Source of the DNA: an uncultured Flavobacteriaceae bacterium
Lineage (GTDB): Bacteria > Bacteroidota > Bacteroidia > Flavobacteriales > Flavobacteriaceae
Assembly: GCA_913030895.1 (NCBI GenBank)
Contig: CAJWGK010000007.1
Coordinates: 1-50,223 of the forward strand
Reading direction: 5' to 3'
Length of the DNA stretch: 50,223 nt
The position numbers and the translations under genes are program-made. This document shows, in pieces, positions 34,893 to 43,736 of the stretch; position 1 is the stretch's first letter, and each line of letters opens with the position of its first letter. The notes below the pieces were generated by a model. It was given only the letters and a program-made list of their open reading frames with translations. It ran no database searches and was not told where the DNA came from.

Positions 34893-35963
34893 TTAAGCAA
34901 GCGTGTTGATGTTGTTCAAATCCTCAAATGCCTTTTTCAATCGATTGATAAAGGTTACTTCGCCCTCTCTGAGCCATTTTCTCGGATCATAGAACTTTTT
35001 GTTAGGAACATCAATTCCTTCAGGGTTTCCGATTTGTGTCTTAAGATAATCAATGTTTCCGACCATGTAGTCACGTATTCCCTCAGTAAATGCAAATTGG
35101 AGATCTGTGTCAATATTCATTTTAATAACACCATAACCGATTGATTCGCGAATCTCTTCTATTGAAGAACCTGATCCCCCGTGGAATACAAAATCTACAG
35201 TGTTTTCAGGGAGATTAAATTTTTGTGAGATGTATTCTTGAGAATTTTTAAGGATTTTGGGAGTGAGTTTCACATTCCCTGGCTTGTAAACTCCATGCAC
35301 GTTACCAAAAGCAGCAGCAACAGTAAATCTGGAACTTACTTTACTCAGTTCCTCAAAAGCATAGGCAACCTCCTCTGGTTGCGTGTAAAGCTTTGAGACA
35401 TCTACATCAGTATTGTCAACGCCATCTTCTTCTCCACCTGTTACCCCAAGTTCAATTTCTAGAGTCATTCCCATTTTGTCCATCCTTGCAAGGTATGTCT
35501 TACAAATTTCAATATTCTCCTCAAGTGGTTCCTCTGATAGATCAATCATGTGTGAGCTGTAAAGAGGTTTTCCGTTTTGTCGGTAAAAGACTTCTCCAGC
35601 ATCTAAAAGCCCATCAATCCAAGGTAAAAGTTTTTTGGCACAGTGGTCTGTATGAAGAATTACGGTTGCACCGTAATGTTTCGCTAATTCATGAACGTGT
35701 TTAGCACCAGAAATTCCACCGGCAATAGCGGCACTCTGATTTTCATTAGACAGGCCTTTTCCGGCCATAAACTGAGATCCTCCATTTGAGAATTGAATAA
35801 TGACAGGGCTATTAAGTGCAGCGGCAGTTTCCATTACACCGTTAACCGAATTACTACCAACTACGTTCACGGCGGGTAGTGCAAATGATTTTTTCTTAGC
35901 AAATTTGAATAGTTGTTGTACTTGATCTCCTGTCAGTACACCTTTAGGAAAGTTTTCACTCAT
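34893..35963 (-). CDS. fbaA: Class II fructose-bisphosphate aldolase
   Basis: Zinc-dependent aldolase of glycolysis and gluconeogenesis. The 356-residue protein carries the class IIA signatures: ILHTDHC with catalytic Asp106 and zinc ligand His107, the EIELGVTGGEEDGVDN block, NVHGVYKPG with a second zinc His and the FHGGSGS loop with the third. All metal ligands are kept, in contrast to DnaG and AccD in this window. It sits 36 bases upstream of accD. Confidence 0.96.
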   Translation of the reverse strand: MSENFPKGVLTGDQVQQLFKFAKKKSFALPAVNVVGSNSVNGVMETAAALNSPVIIQFSNGGSQFMAGKGLSNENQSAAIAGGISGAKHVHELAKHYGATVILHTDHCAKKLLPWIDGLLDAGEVFYRQNGKPLYSSHMIDLSEEPLEENIEICKTYLARMDKMGMTLEIELGVTGGEEDGVDNTDVDVSKLYTQPEEVAYAFEELSKVSSRFTVAAAFGNVHGVYKPGNVKLTPKILKNSQEYISQKFNLPENTVDFVFHGGSGSSIEEIRESIGYGVIKMNIDTDLQFAFTEGIRDYMVGNIDYLKTQIGNPEGIDVPNKKFYDPRKWLREGEVTFINRLKKAFEDLNNINTLA

Positions 35964-35982
35964 TTAAAATAGGTTTACGCAA

Positions 35983-35990
35983 CAAAAGTA
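35983..35990 (-). promoter_or_regulatory. Candidate -7 element for fbaA
   Basis: TACTTTTG on the minus strand fits TAnnTTTG and lies 19 bases before the fbaA ATG, in the 42-base gap after the tamL-like gene. No TTG is found at the -33 spacing. Confidence 0.4.
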
Positions 35991-36005
35991 TCAAACTTTT
36001 TCTGT

Positions 36006-38558
36006 TTAAAATGGATAATTTATTCCAATATTAAAAACTGCTTCTCTAATAGAATATTTGGGTTGCCATCTTGATGATTTGGGGAGTGCTGGATTGTGTG
36101 TCTTAAACCCTGTATCTAAACGAAATACAAAAAAATCGAAATCATACCGAAGACCAAAACCTGTTCCTACTGCAATTTCTTCTAGGTCTGACAAACCATC
36201 AAATCGATAGTCTAGATCATCCACATTATCCAAAATATTCCAAATATTTCCTGCATCGACAAAAAAGGCACCATTTATTTTACCAATTAAGGGGAAGCGA
36301 TATTCTAAATTAAAAGTCAACTTAAAATTTGCCTCATTAAATTCATTAGTATTGTTACTACTTCCAGGTCCTAGTCTATAGGCTCGCCAACCTCTATTAT
36401 CGTTTGAACCTCCAGAGAAATAAGATCGGTTAAAGGGAATGCTGTTTGCATTTCCAAATGGAATAGCGATTCCACTAAATGATCTAAAAGCTAAGACTGT
36501 TTTGGCAGAGATTTGCCAGTGTTTAATGTAGTTTATTTCCGTTTTGATATACTGTGAAGGGGTGACACCTGCAATTTCGTATTGTCCATTCTCATTTTTT
36601 TCTGTTCCGGATGATTCTAAAATTTCATTTAGTAAACTTCCCACCAGACTTAATTTCCATTGCAGTTGGAAAAAAGTTTCATCCAGTAAATTTTGCTGAC
36701 TATTATAATTAATTCCAAAGGAAGAACCAAAAATTAGGTTATTGGTTGTCAATCGATTTTGTCTTTCTTTGACTAAATTAATATCCTGATAAGCACTGTT
36801 CTCAGGTAGTAGTGCAGTTTGATTGCTAAGGACTTCAGCAATAAAATTATTCGCACCTTGGGGGATGCTGAGGCTACCATTTTCATCAAAATTATCTTGA
36901 TTAGAATTGTATTGTTTTCCAATCTCATTTAGTCTATCATAAGAGTTTCGATAAACGTTGAAGTAGTTATCGACATTTTGATTATTTATAAACTCTAAAT
37001 CAATGATCTTCCAATTTAGCTTTGCCATTTTATTTGGTTCCCAGCTTAATTGATAGCCCGCTCCAAAATATTGTTTATCTAGTCCGATATTCTGTTGAAG
37101 TGTTGCATTAAAGCTTACTTCAGTTGAAGGATTCATCCTTTTAGGTATTAATCGGTCAAGATTGAAAGGAAACACAATTCTTGGGAAACGGAATCTTGTA
37201 TCAGTCCCAAGTTCATACAGATTAAAAAATTGATTGTTGATTGAGGCAATATCACTTGAGGAGCCAAATGTATTTTTTAAACCAACCTCCAATACCTCTG
37301 CTCCCCGGAAAATATTCCTAATCCCGAAAGAACTACCTAGCGAAAAACCAAAGTCTTGAATATTTGAATGAGATAAATCCAAATCAAACCCCATTGAAAA
37401 ACGTTCCTTTGGACTAAGAAAAATATTTGCCTCCAAGTCCTTTGTTTCCCCTATAGGTTTGAAAGTTATACTAGGATACTTAAAATTTCTTAAGTTTGAA
37501 ATGTAGCGATAGGTTAATGCACGAGAGAGGTCACTGTATGGTTTGTCTTTTTCGATAAAAATAACTTCCTCAAGGGTTTTGGGTTTATATTTTAATTTTC
37601 CCTTATAGAAAATTGTATAATCCTTAAATGCCAGACTATCGGTAAATGTAGAGAGTTGACCCATTTGCCCTGCGGTATCTAAGAAGAGGTTTATCTTTTT
37701 AACCTTATGAATTTGATAGGGTATGGTTTTTAGTGAATCATTTTCCCTTCTTTGAAGATTTGATATTTCGACTACAACAGGGATTTTAGTATCAACTCCA
37801 CTACTATCAATTGCAGCAGTAAATTGTAAATTATTTTGTTGGAAGTTGTACACCCCATTATTTCTAAAAAAATTAATTAGCCGACTGCGCTCTGCCTCAA
37901 ACCGATCAATCTCAAAAGGATCTCCGGTTTTAATCAATCGATTTTTAAATGTCAAATTGTAAAGCGAGTCTAAAGCAGGAGAGCTAATTTTTTTACTTAT
38001 ACTGTCAATTGTATATTGATCATAGGTCTGAATATCGTATTTGACTATTCCTTTTTGATTGGGTGAAAGTATCTTTTCTGCTTTGACATCTGTGTCAAAA
38101 TATCCCTGATTTTTATAGTATTGTTGAAATCTTTGAATATTATTTTTAATTGATCCATCATCAATAAATACAGGGGCTTCACCGTTTTTTTTCACCCACT
38201 TATTGAAACCCGATTTGTAACGTTTAAGCTCATTAACTTGTTTTTCCGAGAGCAGATTGTCCAATCGTTTTTTTCGTTTCGACTTTCTGTATAACCAATC
38301 ATCAAAAATAGAATCTGGTTGGTCACTTGCCATTTCGTGGAAGTATAACCTAAAGGGGATCCCCAATGTTTTTTTATTGGGTTTATCCACCTGTAAGAAT
38401 TTAACTGGGTCGTTTATTAATTCTTCATTGTTTTTGTAGATGATATTTTTTTCGAGTAAGTATTTCTCCCCTGTAATTTCTTCAATACTCTTACATGCCT
38501 GTAGAGACAGGAATAAAAGAAACAGAATTGTTAACTTTGAAGCGCTAGTTTGGATCAT
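36006..38558 (-). CDS. BamA/TamA-family outer membrane lipoprotein (TamL-like)
   Basis: An Omp85-superfamily protein for outer-membrane assembly or transport. The 850-residue chain begins with a lipoprotein signal (lipobox LQAC, Cys22), unusual for Omp85 proteins elsewhere but known for the Bacteroidota TamL branch. Periplasmic POTRA-like segments follow (QRFQQYYKNQGYFDTDVKAEKIL, about 138-160, and NFFRNNGVYNFQQNN, about 233-247). The C-terminal half is a barrel with the surface-antigen signature FSGGSNDNRGWRAYRLGPG and a final beta-strand ending in aromatic Phe (NIGINYPF). No tamB is found downstream, where fbaA lies. A BamA paralogue is the alternative reading. Confidence 0.87.
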   Translation of the reverse strand: MIQTSASKLTILFLLFLSLQACKSIEEITGEKYLLEKNIIYKNNEELINDPVKFLQVDKPNKKTLGIPFRLYFHEMASDQPDSIFDDWLYRKSKRKKRLDNLLSEKQVNELKRYKSGFNKWVKKNGEAPVFIDDGSIKNNIQRFQQYYKNQGYFDTDVKAEKILSPNQKGIVKYDIQTYDQYTIDSISKKISSPALDSLYNLTFKNRLIKTGDPFEIDRFEAERSRLINFFRNNGVYNFQQNNLQFTAAIDSSGVDTKIPVVVEISNLQRRENDSLKTIPYQIHKVKKINLFLDTAGQMGQLSTFTDSLAFKDYTIFYKGKLKYKPKTLEEVIFIEKDKPYSDLSRALTYRYISNLRNFKYPSITFKPIGETKDLEANIFLSPKERFSMGFDLDLSHSNIQDFGFSLGSSFGIRNIFRGAEVLEVGLKNTFGSSSDIASINNQFFNLYELGTDTRFRFPRIVFPFNLDRLIPKRMNPSTEVSFNATLQQNIGLDKQYFGAGYQLSWEPNKMAKLNWKIIDLEFINNQNVDNYFNVYRNSYDRLNEIGKQYNSNQDNFDENGSLSIPQGANNFIAEVLSNQTALLPENSAYQDINLVKERQNRLTTNNLIFGSSFGINYNSQQNLLDETFFQLQWKLSLVGSLLNEILESSGTEKNENGQYEIAGVTPSQYIKTEINYIKHWQISAKTVLAFRSFSGIAIPFGNANSIPFNRSYFSGGSNDNRGWRAYRLGPGSSNNTNEFNEANFKLTFNLEYRFPLIGKINGAFFVDAGNIWNILDNVDDLDYRFDGLSDLEEIAVGTGFGLRYDFDFFVFRLDTGFKTHNPALPKSSRWQPKYSIREAVFNIGINYPF

Positions 38559-38572
38559 ACAGGAATAATAAC

Positions 38573-38601
38573 CAAAATTACATTTTTTGAATGTTAAGCA
38601 A
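38573..38601 (-). promoter_or_regulatory. Promoter of the tamL-like gene
   Basis: On the minus strand: TTG at 38601-38599, an 18-base spacer, then TAATTTTG at 38580-38573, close to the TTG-N19-TAnnTTTG consensus. The -33 box lies within the first codons of the divergent methyltransferase gene, showing how tight the divergent gap is. Confidence 0.5.
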
Positions 38602-39310
38602 AAATGAACAAAAGCAAATCCGCTTATTGGGACAAAAAAAACATCGGTCCAAATTAGGGTTTTTTATTGCCGAAGGAGAGAAAATTGTGCAGGAATTAGT
38701 TCAAGAAGACTTTGAATTAGATACTATCTTTTCATCAAAAGAGATCGATTTTGCACCTTACCGACTGATTGACCAAGAGACATTAAATAAAGTTTCACAC
38801 CTAAAAGCTGCCAGTAGTATTTTGGCGATTTTTAAAATACCTGGAATTATTTCAACTGAGCAAGTGTCAGACTCGTTTTCATTAGCTTTAGACTCTGTTT
38901 CTGATCCTGGAAACTTGGGGACTATCATCCGATTGTGTGATTGGTTTGGTATTAAAAACATCTTCTGCAGTCCAGATACTGTGGATTGTTATAACCCCAA
39001 AGTCATTCAATCCACTATGGGATCAATTGCTAGGGTCAAATGCCACTATGTTGATTTAAAAAATCTTATTGAGCAATCTAAAGTGCCAGTTTATGGTGCC
39101 ACTTTAGATGGAAGCAGTCATTATGACTTGTCTTTTGGAAAAAAAGGCATTTTAGTGATGGGCAGTGAATCTCATGGGATAAGTGCTCAGCTACTTGAAA
39201 AAATAAACCAACGTGTTACAATACCTGCCAATTTACCAGGAAAGCATGCAGAGAGTTTAAATGTAGCCACTGCTACAGCGATTCTATTGGCTGAAATTTC
39301 AAGACCTTAA
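38591..39310 (+). CDS. TrmH/SpoU-family RNA methyltransferase
   Basis: A SPOUT-fold 2'-O-ribose methyltransferase for tRNA or rRNA. The 239 residues comprise an N-terminal substrate-binding domain (LGQKKHRSKLGFFIAEGEKIVQEL) and the knotted catalytic domain with motif 1 DPGNLGTIIR, motif 2 VMGSESHGI and motif 3 IPANLPGKHAESLNVATATAILLAE. The target nucleotide cannot be read from sequence. It is divergent from the tamL-like gene with 32 bases between starts. A second SPOUT gene (rlmB) lies near 45 kb. Confidence 0.9.
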   Translation: MLSKNEQKQIRLLGQKKHRSKLGFFIAEGEKIVQELVQEDFELDTIFSSKEIDFAPYRLIDQETLNKVSHLKAASSILAIFKIPGIISTEQVSDSFSLALDSVSDPGNLGTIIRLCDWFGIKNIFCSPDTVDCYNPKVIQSTMGSIARVKCHYVDLKNLIEQSKVPVYGATLDGSSHYDLSFGKKGILVMGSESHGISAQLLEKINQRVTIPANLPGKHAESLNVATATAILLAEISRP

Positions 39311-39318
39311 GGTTTAAT

Positions 39319-40062
39319 TTATTCAAAAGTTAAATTAATCGCAAAGCCCCTACTGAACATTTTGGAAATTGGGCCAGTCCAAGGGCTATTCTCAATATTG
39401 TCTGGAATCATCTCATTTTGCGTAGAGAAAATACCTCTAATGGATGGGGAGAATTTGAAATAAAATAAATAAAAATCAAATCCTAAACCCAATTCGTAAT
39501 TTATATTTTTTCGCGTTGTTCTGAACACATTACTTAAGTTGTCATCGGTATTTTTATGGTTACTTGACAAATTGAAGTCAGTCGATACACCAGCCAGTAT
39601 AAAGGGTCTGAAATTATTAATTCGCTCGGTGCTAATTTTAAGAATTAGTGGGAGGTGAATATAGGTTGATTTTACATCTCTAATTCGGTCGTCCTCTGAG
39701 TTGAATTGATTAAACTCAGGATATATCAAATCTCTTTTGGTATAATATAAGCCTGGTTCAATTCTTAAATTTAAAAACTTATTAATTCTCAAATCTCCGA
39801 TCAGACCTACGTTGAAACCGGAGTTGGAAATTACCTCAATATCTTTATGACCTTCCCAATAGTAGTCCTTATCATATTGAAATTTGAAATCGTAGGAGTT
39901 AATTCCTAAAAAATAACCATAGTGAAGAAAACGTTCATCAAAATTGGGCAGATTGGTTACTTTTTCCCTCACCCGAGTAAATTGAGCAAAAGTGTCAGTT
40001 AATCCACAGACAACTAAAAGACTGCATATAAGCGGTTTGATATTACTTAGGTTTCTTTGCAC
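39319..40062 (-). CDS. porT: PorT-family protein (type IX secretion)
   Basis: An outer-membrane beta-barrel protein resembling PorT (SprT in Flavobacterium), which is needed for type IX secretion and gliding. The signal peptide (LICSLLVVCGLTDTFAQ) is followed by the family-typical NLPNFDERFLHYGYFLGINSYDFKF and alternating beta-strands (YIHLPLILKIS, PFILAGVSTDF). It lies downstream of ubiE and overlaps its 3' end, matching the ubiE-porT arrangement I recall from flavobacteria. No ATG is available: the start is GTG at 40062 (MQRNLSNIKPL, 247 residues), or a TTG/GTG up to 21 bases earlier (254 residues). The predicted start lies inside ubiE, suggesting coupled translation. Confidence 0.8.
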   Translation of the reverse strand: MQRNLSNIKPLICSLLVVCGLTDTFAQFTRVREKVTNLPNFDERFLHYGYFLGINSYDFKFQYDKDYYWEGHKDIEVISNSGFNVGLIGDLRINKFLNLRIEPGLYYTKRDLIYPEFNQFNSEDDRIRDVKSTYIHLPLILKISTERINNFRPFILAGVSTDFNLSSNHKNTDDNLSNVFRTTRKNINYELGLGFDFYLFYFKFSPSIRGIFSTQNEMIPDNIENSPWTGPISKMFSRGFAINLTFE

Positions 40063-40780
40063 AATATATCGAGGCCACACCAAAAGTTTGTGGGAGGTCT
40101 TCTACTTCTATAAACCCATTTTTTTTCAAAATATTGTTGAAGGCAATTCCGAATGGAAATGCAGCCGCAGAGTCAGATAAATACCTGTAGGCAGCTTTGT
40201 CTCTTGAAAATAGTGATCCGAGTATTGGCATAACCTTATACGTATAGAAATAATAGAATTGACGAAATGGGAATTTTTGAGGAACTGCAGTTTCCAGTAC
40301 AACCAAATCACCACCAGGCTTGAGTACCCTATGAATTTCTGAAAGTCCTTTGTCTAAATCTTCAAAATTTCTAACTCCAAAAGCAACAGTGGCTGCATCA
40401 AAGTGCTCATTTGGATAGCCCAATTTTTCACTATCCCCGATCTCCATTTTAATTTTATCGTCAAACTTTCGTTTTTTCACCTTTTCAATTCCAATATCAA
40501 GCATACCCGCCGATATGTCTACACCTATAATCTCATCAGCTTTTGTTTTTACCAATTCGATGGCTAGATCTCCTGTTCCCGTTGCAATATCCAGTATTTT
40601 TTTTGGTTTTTTGGGTAGTAAAAGGGCGACTACTTTTTTACGCCATTTGATATCTATACCCCCTGAAATTACTCTATTAAGCAAATCATAGTTCGATGAA
40701 ATTCCATCGAACATATTGCGAATTTGAACTTTTTTTGTGCTTTTTTTGTCCTGATAAGGAACCACTTGTTTATTGGCCAT
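40043..40780 (-). CDS. ubiE: Demethylmenaquinone C-methyltransferase
   Basis: Last step of menaquinone synthesis: SAM-dependent methylation of demethylmenaquinone. The 245-residue protein has IRNMFDGISSNYDLLNRVIS at the N-terminus, the SAM motif I ILDIATGTGDLAIE, motif post-I VGVDISAGMLDIG and AFGVRNFEDLDKGLSEIHRVLKPGG (UbiE/COQ5 signatures). The ATG at 40780 is preferred to a TTG six bases upstream. A TATCTTTG box sits 3 bases before this ATG (see findings). Confidence 0.95.
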   Translation of the reverse strand: MANKQVVPYQDKKSTKKVQIRNMFDGISSNYDLLNRVISGGIDIKWRKKVVALLLPKKPKKILDIATGTGDLAIELVKTKADEIIGVDISAGMLDIGIEKVKKRKFDDKIKMEIGDSEKLGYPNEHFDAATVAFGVRNFEDLDKGLSEIHRVLKPGGDLVVLETAVPQKFPFRQFYYFYTYKVMPILGSLFSRDKAAYRYLSDSAAAFPFGIAFNNILKKNGFIEVEDLPQTFGVASIYCAKKPK

Positions 40781-40849
40781 ATGCAAAGATAAAACAAATG
40801 CTTTCCTACCGATTTAATTAAAATAAAAATCCTCACCCAAAGGATTTCG

Positions 40850-40857
40850 TATATTTG
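40850..40857 (+). promoter_or_regulatory. Candidate -7 promoter element for trkA-trkH
   Basis: TATATTTG is an exact TAnnTTTG match 23 bases before the trkA ATG, the same spacing as in front of mraZ. No TTG is present at the -33 position. Confidence 0.45.
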
Positions 40858-40880
40858 TTTGAAGTTTTCGAACTTAAATT

Positions 40881-42230
40881 ATGAAAATAATTATCGCAGG
40901 AGCAGGAGAAGTAGGCTTCCATCTGGCTAAGTTGCTTTCTTATGAATCTCTTGATATTACTTTAATCGATATTGATCGAGAAAGATTAAACTATGCCGAA
41001 GGGCACTTAGATATTAAGACTTTGAGAGGAAACGCGACCTCTTTGGCCTTACTTAAAGAATCCGATGTCGAACAATCCGATCTTTTTATTGCAGTAACTG
41101 CAGCGGAGTCCGTAAATATTACCATCAGTATTCTAGCAAAACAATTGGGCTCCAAAAAAACCATCGCTAGAATTTCAAACACTGAATTCATCCATGCTAA
41201 CGAAAATATTAGCTTTAGCGAAATCGGTGTTGATGAATTAATTTCACCAGAGGACCTTGCTGCATCTGAGATTCAGCAACTTTTAGATCAGTCTGCATTT
41301 AGCAACAGCTATGAGTTTGAGCAAGGTGCGCTAACCATGATTGGAACTAAATTAGGGGCGGATGTTCCTTTTGTAGGAAAAACAGTAAAACAAGCCGCTT
41401 CTGTTTTTACTGATGTTCATTTTATGCCCATTGCTATACAACGAAAAGGAACACAATTTACCATGATTCCTAGAGGGGACACCCTTTTTGAAGAAGGAGA
41501 TACTGTTTTTTTTATAACGTTAAAAGAAGGGGTCGAGGAAATCCAAAAGCTTTCTGGTAAAAGTAACAAGCCCATTAAAAATGTTATGATTCTCGGAGGT
41601 AGCAAAATAGGTATTAATACTGCTAGAGAACTTTGTGAAAAAAAATTCAGAGTGATTTTGTTAGAGCAAAACAAACTAAAAGCGATGGAAATTTCCGAGC
41701 TTATGCCAGATGTAATGGTCATTCACGGTGACGGTAGAAGTTCTGAATTATTGGATGAAGAAGCCATTGAATCTATGGATGCTTTTATATCGGTGACAGA
41801 AAATTCTGAAACCAATATTATGTCTTGCTTAATGGCAAGTTCTAAAGGGGTGAAAAAAACGATTGCTTTGGTAGAGAACATGGACTATTTTCATTTGTCT
41901 CAAGCCATCGGAATTGATACTCTAATTAATAAAAAACTTTTAACTGCTAATACTATTTTCCGTTACATAAGAAGGGGAGAAGTAGTGGATATGACCACTT
42001 TAAATAACCTGAATGCAGAAATTTTAGAATTTATTGTAAAACCAAGTTCTAAAGTAGCGAATTATAAAATCAAAAACTTAGATTTTCCAAGAAGAGCTAC
42101 TATTGGTGGCGTTATTAAAGAAGGAGAAGGAATTATCGCATTGGGGGATTATCGAATAATGCCAGGAGATCGTGTTGTTGTTTGTGCCATGCCTCGGGCT
42201 ATAAAACGTGTTGAAAGTTTGTTCTTATAA
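40881..42230 (+). CDS. trkA: Trk potassium transporter regulatory subunit TrkA
   Basis: Cytoplasmic NAD(H)-binding subunit that gates potassium uptake. The 449-residue protein is a tandem duplication of RCK modules: the first nucleotide loop IIAGAGEVGFHLAKLL (residues 3-18) with RCK-C domain, and the second loop VMILGGSKIGINTARELCE (about 235-253) with a second RCK-C (NYKIKNLDFPRRATIGGVIKEGE). The two-module form is the TrkA type rather than the single-module KtrA type. It is 9 bases upstream of trkH. Confidence 0.94.
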   Translation: MKIIIAGAGEVGFHLAKLLSYESLDITLIDIDRERLNYAEGHLDIKTLRGNATSLALLKESDVEQSDLFIAVTAAESVNITISILAKQLGSKKTIARISNTEFIHANENISFSEIGVDELISPEDLAASEIQQLLDQSAFSNSYEFEQGALTMIGTKLGADVPFVGKTVKQAASVFTDVHFMPIAIQRKGTQFTMIPRGDTLFEEGDTVFFITLKEGVEEIQKLSGKSNKPIKNVMILGGSKIGINTARELCEKKFRVILLEQNKLKAMEISELMPDVMVIHGDGRSSELLDEEAIESMDAFISVTENSETNIMSCLMASSKGVKKTIALVENMDYFHLSQAIGIDTLINKKLLTANTIFRYIRRGEVVDMTTLNNLNAEILEFIVKPSSKVANYKIKNLDFPRRATIGGVIKEGEGIIALGDYRIMPGDRVVVCAMPRAIKRVESLFL

Positions 42231-42239
42231 CAGTGTACA

Positions 42240-43736
42240 ATGTCCAAATTTAATTTTAAGGTCATCATACACATCATTGGAGTTCTTTTACTCTTCAATG
42301 GAGGATTGATGTTGCTGGCTGTTTTAGCGAGTATATTGATGAAGGATGGTGTGACTTTTGAAATCACTTTATCTGCTTTTATAGTTATGGTTCTGGGTGG
42401 GTTCATGATGTTGATTTCACGAAACCATCAAGCTCAAATACAAAAAAGGGAGGGATATTTAATAGTATCTCTAGGTTGGTTTTTGATGGCCGTTACTGGA
42501 ATGCTACCTTTTTTGATGACTGGCGCCATCGATAATGTATATGATGCTTTTTTTGAGACCATGTCAGGCTATACCACCACAGGTTCAAGCATACTGAGGG
42601 ATATTGAGGCGCTACCAGCAGGCTTACTTTTTTGGAGGAGTACAACGCATTGGATTGGGGGTATGGGAATTATTGTATTGGCAATAGCTATTCTTCCTTT
42701 ACTTGGGATAGGTGGAATGCAGCTATTTACAGCTGAGGCTCCAGGACCAAATAGCGATAAACTCCATCCTAGAATTACGGATACCGCTAAGCGGTTGTGG
42801 TTGATATATTTTACTTTTACATTTACCGAGGCACTGTTGCTCAGTTTGGCTGGAATGTCACTTTTTGATGCTATCAATCATGCCATGAGTACGATTTCTA
42901 CTGGTGGTTTTTCCACCAAAAATCAAAGTTTAGCCCATTGGAATCACCTCCCTTGGGTTCAGTACATCACAATGTTATTCATGCTGCTTGCTGGGTCTAA
43001 CTTTGTGTTGACCTACTTTGCCTTTACGGGTAAATTTAACAAGGTTTTTAAGGACAACGAGTTTTTAACTTTTATCAAGTTAATTTTTATTTTTTCAATG
43101 ATAGTCTTTGCTGTATTGATTTTCAATACGGATTTAAATACAGATTTCTTTTCGCACCCTCAAATTTGGGGTGAAATAGAAAGTAATTTCAGACACTCCT
43201 TATTTCAAGTACTTGCAGTGATCACTACAACAGGGTTTGTAACAGCAGATTTTACTGCTTGGACACCTTTTCTCACCGTATTCTTTTTTGGTTTAATGTT
43301 TTTAGGAGGATCAGCGGGAAGCACCTCTGGTGGGGTAAAGATCGTAAGACACTTATTGATGGTGAAAAGTGGAATTTTAGAATTTAAAAGAGCCTTACAC
43401 CCCAATGCAATCATTCAGCCCCGTTATAACGGTAAAGTCGTAAATGAAGAAATTATAGGCAACATCCTTGGATTTTTTATCCTTTACATGCTCTCTTTTA
43501 TAATTGGAAGTTTGATTTTTGGACTTTTGGGCTTAGATTTTGAATCAGCTATAGGAGTTGCCGCATCCTCTCTGGGAAATGTAGGTCCGGCATTGGGGGA
43601 ATTTGGACCAGCAAATAACTTTAGTCAATTGCCACCAGCAGGAAAGTTGTGGTCTTCCTTTCTAATGTTAATTGGACGTTTAGAGTTATTTACCGTTTTG
43701 ATTATTCTTACCCCATTTTTTTGGAAGAATAACTAA
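42240..43736 (+). CDS. trkH: Potassium uptake channel subunit TrkH
   Basis: Membrane pore of the Trk system. The 498 residues carry four pore-loop repeats: TMSGYTTTGSSI, AMSTISTGGFST, VITTTGFVTAD and ASSLGNVGPALG. Each has the selectivity-filter glycine in its expected place. Several hydrophobic helices and the basic GGVKIVRHLLMVKSG segment fit TrkH. It is coupled to trkA by a 9-base gap and overlaps the 3' end of the convergent rarA gene by four bases. Confidence 0.94.
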   Translation: MSKFNFKVIIHIIGVLLLFNGGLMLLAVLASILMKDGVTFEITLSAFIVMVLGGFMMLISRNHQAQIQKREGYLIVSLGWFLMAVTGMLPFLMTGAIDNVYDAFFETMSGYTTTGSSILRDIEALPAGLLFWRSTTHWIGGMGIIVLAIAILPLLGIGGMQLFTAEAPGPNSDKLHPRITDTAKRLWLIYFTFTFTEALLLSLAGMSLFDAINHAMSTISTGGFSTKNQSLAHWNHLPWVQYITMLFMLLAGSNFVLTYFAFTGKFNKVFKDNEFLTFIKLIFIFSMIVFAVLIFNTDLNTDFFSHPQIWGEIESNFRHSLFQVLAVITTTGFVTADFTAWTPFLTVFFFGLMFLGGSAGSTSGGVKIVRHLLMVKSGILEFKRALHPNAIIQPRYNGKVVNEEIIGNILGFFILYMLSFIIGSLIFGLLGLDFESAIGVAASSLGNVGPALGEFGPANNFSQLPPAGKLWSSFLMLIGRLELFTVLIILTPFFWKNN

